Position numbers and translations under genes: made by a program | Part shown: piece by piece, positions 1 through 9,757 of the stretch | How positions within the stretch are numbered: the stretch's first letter is position 1 | Layout of the letters: every line of letters begins with the position of its first letter | Assembly: GCA_028551475.1 (NCBI GenBank) | Contig: CM052360.1 | Coordinates: 5,878,501-5,942,500, forward strand | Direction: 5' to 3' | DNA length: 64,000 bases | Origin: Casuarina equisetifolia | Taxonomy: Eukaryota; Streptophyta; Magnoliopsida; Fagales; Casuarinaceae | Notes under the pieces: model-generated | Told to the model about the DNA's origin: nothing | The model's input: the letters and a program-made list of their open reading frames with translations, nothing else | Databases searched by the model: none

Positions 1-1726
1 TAAGAACCGGGGCCGTTCCGCAATTACGTACGCGCACAGAGAACCGGTCCCTGCCCTTTTTTTTCTCTGGGAATAACAAATATTTCATATATAGGGGGGA
101 TCGCCTACTCCTCCGTAGGTCTCTTTCGACGTGGATCATCGGATTTAAAAACTTTATCGGATCCCCGCCCATGATTCTTTTGGACTTTTGCGCCTACGAA
201 TCGTGTGTGGTTTGCGGGGCAAGGTACAACCTCGGCGAACACGGACCGTCTGATGTACTTTTATAAAGAAAACTCGAGCGCCTTGGCAGGTGGCACTGAC
301 CCCAGCTGAGACGGGCCATTTCTGAGCATTATGTAGTTAATCCCCCCTCATGATTATAGATGTATCTATCGGAAACAAATATTCTTCCTCGTGAAGCAAC
401 CGTTTAAATTTTTTATTTCTTCCCACAATTTATCTTATTTTTCCTATTTATAACAAAAAATCCCACTACAAAAGATGGCAATTCTAAGCGTCACTAAGTA
501 TACTTTACCTCGAAAATTCTTTTATGTTACTCTTGATATGGTCTAGAACGTGCCGTGCTTGTGAAAGAGGACAAAAGTTTTAATGTTTTATGAAATGGAG
601 GATTTGATGTGAAAGAATGTAACTCATAGAGGCAACCAATGACCTTTTCCTAACATTATTGTTGTTCATCAACACGTGATGTCAGAATCTTGAAGGTAGA
701 ATAATTGGTCATACGACTACCATTTCTCTTTGTGGATACTATTTGTCTATGGTATCGGTACGAACGGTGCGTCCTAATAACGACACAATTTTTGGACAGC
801 TTAATCCTTTCTTTGGGTCGTTAGTTTAAAATAGAAAAGCAGATTCTAGATTTCTTCAAATCTAATTTACTTTTTTTTATTTCATCGACAAGCTAAGCAC
901 TTACCGACATTAGTTGCTACTATTTAACTGTTGTTGACTTTAGACTACTCGTCAGGCTAAAAGTAGTAGTAACTTTAAGGCCAGAAAACTGTTAATAGAT
1001 GAGTACACGGAGAGGAGGGGATTACCAATGGCAGACGAGTAAGGTAAAAAGCTACTCATTATGTTAATGCTAATGAATAATTAAACCGTCTCAATTATCT
1101 ATAATTTTAATAATACAAACAGCAATTAAAGAGCTGCTCGTGCCAGCTATTATTTTCTCTTTGTTATTATAGAGTCCACGAGTTTTCCCAATTTGAAAAA
1201 TATTCCCTGCATGCGTGACAAACGGAGTTGCATGGTTTAATTGTTTCGGACAATACCTTTAGCTGGCAAGCGGGTTGTGTTCCTTTCCAATGATTTCGTG
1301 AAGTGAAAGAAATATCAGCCGATTGGTCAACATGATGTAATGTCTCGGCCAGGCCTTCTTTTTCTTGTTTTCTTTTATAATTTGATGTACATTTTGTCTG
1401 TCGTAAAGGTAATAAACACTGACATATGAACATCTCGAATATTTTTGTCGAAAAGACCAAAATGATATGAATATTACAATTTGTGGCTCGAGATAGGCCT
1501 CTTCCTCTGCCCAATGTGCCCTCTCGCGCGTGCATATAGTCGCACGTCCGTCCATTCTCGCTTAACCTCAAACTCCAACCCCTTTGTTATTAATAGATAT
1601 ATTTAGAGAGAGAAGAGTAGGGAGGGAGACAATTGATCGCTATGAGGTTTAACATTAGGGAAATTGTTTATACAATCGAAGTGCGGCAGCGAATATAAAT
1701 TCCTCCCAGAAATCAAGAGTAGAAGA
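1..1726. other. Intergenic, no gene recognised
   Basis: No open frame here resembles a known protein. The longest minus-strand frame (1167-1571) has low-complexity, intron-like composition and no family motif. The left 350 bases are more GC-rich than the rest and contain no feature I could name. The stretch next to 1727 may include the 3' UTR of the small minus-strand gene. Confidence 0.5.
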
Positions 1727-1972
1727 TTAAGGCCAAACTGATTCGACAGAGACCTTATACTCTTGCAGATTCTCCACGGCCATCTCTACGGAGCCGGAGC
1801 TATCCTTGACGGCCTCCTCTCTCAGCGGAATTTTGGTGGTGAAGCGCTTGGTAGCGGCGAGATAAGGGGCCGAAGCAGAAGAGGAAGAAGGGGAGGGAAG
1901 TCTTGACAGGATGGTAGGACTCGTAGCTTGCGGGCGAACAAGCTGGGACAGAAGTAGCAAAAGAGAAGCCAT
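1727..1972 (-). CDS. Small hypothetical protein, 81 aa, possible organelle presequence
   Basis: I do not recognise this family. The ATG at 1972 sits in a good context (GATCATGGCT), and a TATA-like box lies about 65-73 bases upstream at 2037-2045. The N-terminus begins MASLLLLLSQLVRPQ, followed by a stretch rich in Ser, Pro and Ala with Arg/Lys and no acidic residues until about residue 52. That resembles a mitochondrial or plastid presequence; this is inference. The C-terminal 30 residues are acidic and end in SVESVWP. A possible splice donor (AAG|GTCTC) lies just before the last eight codons, so the protein could continue into another exon to the left. A translated search of related plant genomes would decide whether it is real. 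Confidence 0.45.
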   Translation of the reverse strand: MASLLLLLSQLVRPQATSPTILSRLPSPSSSSASAPYLAATKRFTTKIPLREEAVKDSSGSVEMAVENLQEYKVSVESVWP

Positions 1973-2036
1973 GATCGATCGTTGCCTTCAGAGAAGCTGG
2001 TTTTGTTAGATGGAAGGGTTGAGCAGTGTGTAGAAG

Positions 2037-2045
2037 AATATAAAG
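2037..2045 (-). promoter_or_regulatory. TATA-like box of the 81-aa ORF
   Basis: The minus strand reads CTTTATATT about 70 bases before the ATG at 1972, a normal distance for a plant TATA box plus a short 5' UTR. It is the main reason to take the small ORF seriously. Confidence 0.4.
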
Positions 2046-2199
2046 GAGAGCTGAGCCCACCGTTTGCCTTGTTTCAATGGTTTCCCAAACCCGTGGATTC
2101 TCCCCTGGTATGCCGGTCCCTGAACAGTCCATTGGATTGGGAAAAGTTAGTTCAAAAGATTCAACCAACGTATAACTTTCCCAGAAAATTATAATTACA

Positions 2200-5189
2200 A
2201 AACGTTGTAAAACCATGGGCCCAGATCATTAGTCGGTTGGGGGGCTTTGACCGAGTCATAAATACCGCAGAGCCTGTGGGTTTTCAGCTTAACAGACGTG
2301 CCTTTTTCCAAGGTGCTGCTACAAAATAGACTTGTTTCTGGACCACTTGGGTTAAAGATTTGTTCATCAAAGTTGGAAGAAGGAGCTGATACGGCCTGGT
2401 CGTCACCAACAACCTGTGGGTTCGGCCCACAATGAACATGTCTGCCTGCAAAACTGGACAAGCTTATATGCATGCAGACGTCTCTCCTGTGGCAGATAAA
2501 TTGTCGGAAAAACTCCTGGAGTACTACGAAGCTGTTCGCTCGAACCATGTGAGACCTGACATCCCGTCCATTTGAAGGCGTCAACATATCACTAAATTGA
2601 GCACATGCAACATGTTTTTGTCCCGTCTCTTTTTCTCCTAATCTCTGTTTCTGTACTGTATATCAGGTCCTACTACAGAATACAAAGGATTGTTTCTAAT
2701 GTGGTTATGGATTGAATGATTATGAACTAAGAACCTGCAAATAACTCTCTTAAATTTAAGCTTCTTAAATAGTTTATCATAGCTTTTTACAAATTAAGTT
2801 TGTGGCATAGGTAATCCTTTTTATTGATGCCATTGCATTTACAAGTCAAGCTACTCCTCAAATTGAATATTTTGTGAAAAACCCATCTACTTATTCTCAA
2901 AAAATCTCATTGAAAAAAAAATGTATTTGAGTTTATAAAGTATGTTATAAGTATTTTTTTTTCTTTTTGATGTAAGACTTTTATATAATTTTTCACATAA
3001 AAACCTAATGTGAGAAAAACATAACCTCAAATAAATTCTATTACACGAAAAAAAAAATCTGAAGACAACTTAATACGAGTTTGACGAATTCTTAAAAGAC
3101 AAAAGGATTTGAGCAACGTGAGCAACAAAATACAGCACAAATTAATTTAAAGACAAAACTGGGAGTCACTGGAGTGAAGAAATATAATACAAGTTGGAGG
3201 GTCCCTCCCCATCTGCAATGAAGATAAAAGATAAATTGAATTTTTTTTTTCACTTTCCTTTCTGGATGGCAACGAGGAAAGGATCAGAAGAACCTAACCA
3301 ATCCATGGAAGCGGGTTGAAGTTGGCGGATTGTTTAAGATACTTTTCGATGTATTTATTGATTTTTAATAGAAGTGCAGATACTGTTCCTCGTGATATAT
3401 TGATCCTTTTATGTTCATCCAGATGAATCGTTGGAAACTAGAGCTGACTGAATCCAGAGGGAACCAACTAACATCCACCGTACCACCGTTGCATGGGGCC
3501 TTTAGATGTATCCAGTAGAAGAAGCTTCAAGTCGCACTTCAAATCTTCATCTACCAAAATTATTATTCATGTCGTATTCTAAATGGCATGGCCCGGCCAA
3601 GAAGATTCCCGAAAGCGCCGTGGTGAAGCCATGAGAAGCTCTAATTTTCAATCGTTGTCATAGAGACTGCCTATATAATTCAGGTGTTAAAGAGGGATTT
3701 GAAGGATGCATTAGCTCGAGGCGTCATGCCCATCAAGACCGATGGGAGAAGAGAGAGAGCACAGCTAAAGTTTCCTCATAATGGAGGAGTGCAAGCTCAA
3801 GCTGTGCTCTATCCCTTCTCCTGCTTGTCTCTGATGAAATCCTTCCTGCATTTCTCCATTGTTGCTCAGAGAAGAGGATACGTGATCATGAACCACCACG
3901 TCCGTGATTTGAATTCCTTAACTGCTGGCCTGGTGCCCGGCATATAGTCTTATGGGAAAAGAAAGTCGTCATGTGAGTTCCTACACACTGTTGGAGGAAA
4001 GGCTTGTATGTTCAGTGCGCAAGTACTTTTCTCCCATCTTTATTTACTGTTTTAACTTCTGCTGCTAGTCATCAATCAAACAATAACATGTACATGAATC
4101 AACAATAATTGATTCACTTTTCCTTAGCTGCCGTCCCATCTTTCTGGGGCAGTAATAGGAAATTCTTCTAGCTTTTCTTCTCTTCTTTATCAAAGAATTA
4201 GGCAAAAAAAATTTAAGCAGTGTGTGCTTATTTGGCTTGAGAATAGAGATAAAAGTAAAATGACATGTACATTTTCGCGCGTTTTGGCATATCACTCCCA
4301 ACTACTAATTAGTGTTGATGCTCGATCTTCCTACCCTAAGAGGTAAATAGAGGTGAGAAAGCCTGAAACTAACTTAGAATTAAAATGGAGACTAGTTTAG
4401 CGTCCATAAAGGCGAGATCAGGGCTCCACTTTGACATGGTAAAGCGTACATTGATTGTTCTTTTGTCCAGGTTTGATTCTTCTCCTTGAATATCAACTTC
4501 CATCTCTTCACAGTTTTCATGGTAATTTTCATGGTCTTCATTTTGGTCGCCGAGATGCGTTTTCATGATTGCAATGGTTTCACTTGGGCGTTGGTTTTGA
4601 GCTGAAAATACTACCAACCGGTGTAAAATTAACGAACATGAAGCTGCTGGTGAAAACTCAAAGTTCGACCCTAATGAACCAAGTTTGAATGAGTAACTCT
4701 TTGGTATGGTGGGAAAACCTGGTGAATACCGGGTTGTTAATGCCAGTGAGCTCGCAGGCAAATTACTGCAACTACTATATAAACCAAGAAAGATCTTGAT
4801 GGAATCTCTGCAAATCAAGAAAGTTTTTGATGGAAAGATTGAAAAGTAGCTGGTAAGATGAGTTATTTTTTGTATTAGTTGCGAAACTAGTTTCTCCCCA
4901 TGTAATTCTTGTACTTGTCGCTGTAGATGGTCTATAACTCAGATAAACGTATGAAAAACAACAAAAATTAACAATTCCCACCTGTAAAGCTTAATCAAGG
5001 ACAAAAATTCTCCAAATAATATAAGGGAATATAAGGATTTATATAAAACATATAAATACAAGCAGGCCTCTCACAAGATCACACAACATTATATGTACAT
5101 CGGACTTCCCAATATCAAACCCAGAACTGCTGTACTTGTACCCTATACAACATGTTGACTTGTATTTCCGAGTATTATTTAGTGCTTAT
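2200..5189. other. Intergenic, unassigned
   Basis: Several open frames of 60-150 codons occur (minus 2195-2587, plus 3684-3947, minus 4369-4818), but none carries a motif or domain I recognise. The stretch 2700-3300 is very AT-rich with poly-A and poly-T runs. The frame at 3684-3947 (87 aa) and the one at 4369-4818 have moderately protein-like composition and could be decayed gene pieces. The evidence is too weak to call them genes. Confidence 0.4.
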
Positions 5190-6156
5190 TCAGACAAAGA
5201 CCCTTGGCACGGAGTCTGTTGGCTTGCAGTCTATCTCCCTTAGTTCCGTCCTCAGCCCCCTACCTCCGCCATTTGCCAGTGGGTGTATCCCATGCTCTGG
5301 CCCCTTGAGGTGGGCTCGATTCTCCCTCTCCTTCTGAACGGATATCCCGTAGCGCGTCTCGACATCTGCGGCAGACCAGCTTATATAACGTAATGAATGC
5401 ATCACAGGAACTAAACCCATTAATCTTAACAAGGTTCATACAACTTGATGTTATTTATTCTATCTTTGCATGTGTTTGCACGCGGTAAAATTTGGCATAT
5501 GTAGAATAAAGAAGGTGGGTAAGCACGCACCTTTAAGAAGTTCGTCATAAAGCTGACCTTCTCTTGTAAAAGCCATCATCACTTGAGGTATACCAAGAGG
5601 CAGATTGTCACCCTTGTCAACCTGCCAGAAGTGGAAGACCTTGCCGTATGTCTTGGCAACCTTCTCCATGTCTTGGCGCTGTATGGGACCGGGAACTCCG
5701 GGCACAAACAGCACGCCACTCTTAACTTCATACTCGTGGGAGTGCCAGAGGGGCTTCTCATCGTCCGGCAGCGTCAGGAACAGATTCTCCGATACGATGT
5801 ACTCAAGCCCAATGAGCCGGGCATCGGAATCAGGACTATCATATATGAGACACTGGCGCATCTCCTCGTTCTGGTGGGCGCAGTAGTGATGCGCCTCAAC
5901 TTGCCGAGTCATGTCATACGCATAAAAGTGAAAGCTGAAACATGAAGTAAAGTCATGAGTCATTCATAAACCGGATGGAGAAACGAGAAAGTGAAGGAAC
6001 AGGAAGAGAAGAGGTAAAAGGAGGAGGAAAATACGCGCAGAGGTGCTGGTGGATCTTGTTGATGGGAGCAAAGTTTTGGATGGTGGCAGTGGCCTTTTCA
6101 AGAAAGGCCGTGCCCGTCTGAGTTGCCTCGCCGGGGACCTCCGGGTACGTGGACAT
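5190..6156 (-). CDS. OBAP1A: Oil body-associated protein 1 (OBAP1, DUF1264), 3 exons
   Basis: Rebuilt as three exons: 6035-6156, 5531-5934 and 5190-5365, all with GT-AG introns and matching phases, giving 233 aa, the usual size for the family. Family signatures are seen directly: [10 protein letters not shown] then [18 protein letters not shown] at the exon 1-2 join, [38 protein letters not shown], and in exon 3 [14 protein letters not shown]. OBAPs are small lipid-droplet proteins of embryo and seed, needed for normal oil-body size and oil content in maize and Arabidopsis. No membrane segment is evident, as expected. The start at 6156 ([15 protein letters not shown]) fits the family N-terminus. 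The promoter to the right carries ABA- and seed-type elements. The OBAP1 rather than OBAP2 assignment rests on the [17 protein letters not shown] block, and the exact paralogue letter is uncertain. Confidence 0.93.
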
Positions 6157-6234
6157 GATTCAACTTGCTGCTTCTCAAACAAACCCGTGTATAACACCAG
6201 AGCACGCGTTGAGAACTGAAACTCAGGAGCTCTT

Positions 6235-6419
6235 CTTATATATTCTCCGCAGCATAGAGACTGGAGGTCGCCAAGCCTGTTGCATGCAGTGCTACGCGTG
6301 TCAGAGGGCCTGGTACACGGTTCTTGAAGCACTTGTAACGTGCCCAGCAACGTGTCTCCCCTTCCGCACCTCGCTACTTGCTTCCTTGCCAAATGGCCTG
6401 AGACCTAAGAGGGCACGTC
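6235..6419 (-). promoter_or_regulatory. OBAP1 promoter: TATA, RY element and ABRE-like sites
   Basis: Upstream of the minus-strand OBAP1 start (6156), the minus strand has a TATA box (TATATAAG, 6235-6242) about 80 bases before the ATG. A palindromic RY element TGCATGCA follows at 6281-6288. ACGT-core ABRE-like sites lie at 6338-6342, 6350-6356 (ACGTGTC) and 6414-6419 (CACGTC). RY elements are bound by the B3 factors LEC2/FUS3/ABI3 and ABREs by bZIP factors during seed maturation, which suits an oil-body gene. Function is inferred from motifs only. Confidence 0.6.
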
Positions 6420-6829
6420 CTATAAACACTGAGGTTTTGGTTAGGGAAAATCATCCATCGGTTCTACGTGTTTGTGTTCCATACCTAAATGTTTCCTTTT
6501 AGCTGCTTATAGCTCATTTTGTGCTTTGAAACTGAACTCATTACGGACTAAATGGGCATGCTTTATATTAACACATCAAGCAACTGACCAATGAGTTTCC
6601 TTGATTTTTCACGAAAATGGCAAATAACAATATTATTTCTGTAGGATTATCCTGTCTGCACGTAATATTATTCCATACTCAGTGTATTAAGTTATATCAA
6701 TACTTAATGGATTAACTAGGTGGAACAATTTGTAATAGCATCTATGTTCTTATTTTTCAAAATGGGTTTAACCTTAATCCGAGAGGCAATTGGCAGGGAA
6801 GGAAAAAGGAAAAAAAAAAAAAAGAAATG
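6420..6829. other. Spacer between OBAP1 promoter and tRNA-Lys
   Basis: AT-rich spacer with no open frame of interest. A poly-A run at about 6810-6823 on the plus strand lies just past the 3' end of the minus-strand tRNA. It reads as a T-run on the transcript strand, so it can serve as the Pol III terminator. Confidence 0.5.
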
Positions 6830-6902
6830 CGCCCACCGTGGGGCTCGAACCCACGACCACAAGGTTAAGAGCCTTGCGCTCTACCGACTGAGCTAGACGG
6901 GC
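6830..6902 (-). tRNA. tRNA-Lys (anticodon CTT)
   Basis: A 73-nt tRNA reads on the minus strand from 6902 to 6830. The acceptor arm GCCCGTC pairs with GGTGGGC using two G-U pairs. The D-arm contains the A box (TAGCTCAGTCGG), the anticodon loop CTCTTAA gives anticodon CTT, and the T-arm GTGGG-TTCGAGC-CCCAC holds the B box GGTTCGAGC. The discriminator base is G. There is no intron and no encoded CCA, as usual for a nuclear tRNA. It stands alone; a T-rich run follows its 3' end on the transcript strand. Confidence 0.97.
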
Positions 6903-7985
6903 ATGCTTGTGCAAAAACCTATTTATATAATATATTTAACCGTTTCATTCCGAACTGCTAACTACAACCGTGGGGAAGTTGAGCGAGAGTATCTTCTTCG
7001 CCTCATTGTCTCTCTCTCACCGCGTTACGGGTACCTTCATTGTCCTTTTCGTATGTTCTTACTGAAGCTTCTTACTGTATTTTCACGGTAGTTTTCATTA
7101 TTTTGGACGTAAATCTTTAAAACTGTGTTTCCTGTTTTTCGTTTGCATATGCTACTTTACATGCTCTCTAAGTTTCTCCAGCTTCCTTTGACGCCATCTT
7201 TGATCCTAATCGTTTGTGTTCTCCTATGATGATCATCATGCCAATATTAATCAATAGGAATTCAAGTTACGCTGTCATTGTTGTAACTTAGGCGCAGAGC
7301 AGTCGTTTTTTAAAGTTAACGGCTACGTACACTTGCATGTTGCTCTAAAAAGGTGTCTTTCGGAGCAAAATCAGATGTATAATTGTTGATAACATATGTT
7401 CGTGCGAATTCATTGGCTGGATCAAGGGGTTGCAGCAATATGGCGGAGGGATTGAGTCTTGCTTGCGCACTGTTTGAGGAAATGTCCGACTGGCGTCACG
7501 TCTTGTGAAGTTTATGCTTGTTTTGGTCTTTAGGCCTTTTTTTTTTTTTTTCGAAAAAGAAAATTTTAATCTCCTTTCGTCAGTATTATTATTATTAGGT
7601 AGGTTATGCATTAAGTGGTCTCTAACTCTCTGTTGAGGATGTTCTATTTGAGTGAAATCTCAGTTGACCATATGCTAGCATGGTTGGGTTTGTTTGGTTC
7701 CGATCAAGTTTGAGAATTTTTTGTGCGTCTTAGGATATTGGCTGTGTCTATCAAAGACCACTGCGGGTGTCCTAGGATGGTATGACATTAAATGTTAGAG
7801 GAAATGCTTGAAAAGTCTGAGGAGCCTCTAATGCACGCATTTTTTAAAATGTCGATTTTAGAGATAATTGCAGATGATGGTGAGTCCAATGACTGTTCTG
7901 CTGTTTTCTCTTTTGCAGTCTTGAAGATCTTGCTTCGGAAACCTAAGTTTCCTTTCTCTTATTTGACGTGCCCGGGAAGTGAATC
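6903..7985. other. Upstream region of the NHL-repeat gene
   Basis: No recognisable coding region. The ORF at 7792-7989 overlaps the chosen start of the NHL gene in another frame and has no family features. The stretch probably holds the promoter and 5' UTR of the plus-strand NHL gene; I see no single convincing TATA box. Confidence 0.4.
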
Positions 7986-9726
7986 ATGAAATATTTGCAA
8001 TATTTTCTTTCCTCAACTTTGTATCTGCTCAAAAAGAGGGAACGTTTAGTTCCATACAAATCTCGATGTGGACTGCATTCGATTACAGGTAAGGGACAAA
8101 AAGCCGCTCTCTCCTCTTTTTTATTTCTTCATAAAGAAAGGACTGTATTGCATGGTCTGTGACGAATTTTTTCATCTAATTACAATAACTCTTGTTGGTA
8201 AACCAAATAATTAAACATAAACTGGCACGATTACAAACCATAGACATCCAAACGATCAAAGGTTTCAGAAACACATGATGTCATCATCAACAGAAAACAC
8301 ACAAACCGTCAGAGGTTGCTTGTTTCTGTCCTGCCAAATACTCCACATAAGGGACGCAGCTAAAAAGAGGAAAAAGAAAGAAAAGAAAGTAAAAAGGAAT
8401 CTTTACTCCAAAATGAGCTAGACTTCGTTTCAACGCGGGAATAGATCAACTACTGCATTATGCAATTAGCTACTTGACACCAAACTGAGGAAAAACAAGT
8501 GACCACGCATCTTTAAGCCTTGAAGTGACTGATAGTATACTGTTTCACTAGTTTGCTTTCCCGTAGGGGACCAATTCCCAATGATTCTCCTCTTTATCAG
8601 ATTGTACTGTAAGTATTCTTCTGAAGCTACTTTTCAAACAAAGAAAGCTACTGTTGGAGAAGCTTTAGCGTACCAAGTAGTGTTCTCCACTTCCAAGACC
8701 TAGCAATGCCTTACAATCGGACATATATCCAAGAATCCATTATCCATTTCCATTTAAATTCCAGCACATTATAATCACCAATGAGCTTACACTCGAGCTG
8801 AACATGGCAACTTTCTATAGTTCTATAGTTCTATGGTTAACAAATAAAGGTAATTCTTTAAGCTGAAAACTGAAAAAATCTACTCCAGCACTCTTCACAA
8901 ATTAGTCATTAAGCAATCAGGTGAAATTTATTCCATCGTTTTTATCCTTTGCTAAGATCTTCTCAATGAGCTATGTTTAGATATACCAAAGTGATCTGTG
9001 ATATTTCTGCTACCAACCATTCTGAACAATGATACAGTAACAACAATCTACCAAAGCTAATTGGATCATATCTAGATTAGATATCAATATCGATTTTCAC
9101 TTGCTTTCTCCAATTTGTATCATGTCAATATAAGATATATACTACTTTCTGTTTTTATTAGGTGGTTACTATCAACAAGCTAGAAATTCCACCTACTTGC
9201 CGGATGTGTCTGTCATTCCTCTACCTCATTCTTTGGAAAGAACGAACAGAAAGACTCTGGAGAGTGGTTATCATGCTAAGCGGTAATTGAATCTTTATCC
9301 GTTTACTATATTCTATATCTTCTAGTTCAGTGTCCAACAATTTTGTTATCTGTTGATTTTTGCATTTGAATTATACCTGTATTTGGTGCATGGTTTCTCT
9401 AATACTCCTTAGTTGCGTTTTTTCACCTTTCTCTATCTTGGAAATTTTTTATCGCTGACAATGGTCTTGGACTAAAGAAATGCAAAATCTCTAAAGCCTC
9501 TTCCATTTTTTCTCAAACAAATTCAACCAATTCTTTTTGTTTCTGTTTGGGACGTTGTAGCTTTGACTGCTTTCCTGACTTATGATTGACAGTCTTCTTT
9601 CAGGTTCTCAAACAATAACGGAAGTCTCATACGAGTGTCCCCCAGAAACCGATCTTTTGTCTTATATCATCTCCACTTTAGATGAGCTCAAAGGTATTAA
9701 GTTTGGCTCATAAAATATATTTTCTT

Positions 9727-9757
<31 letters not shown>

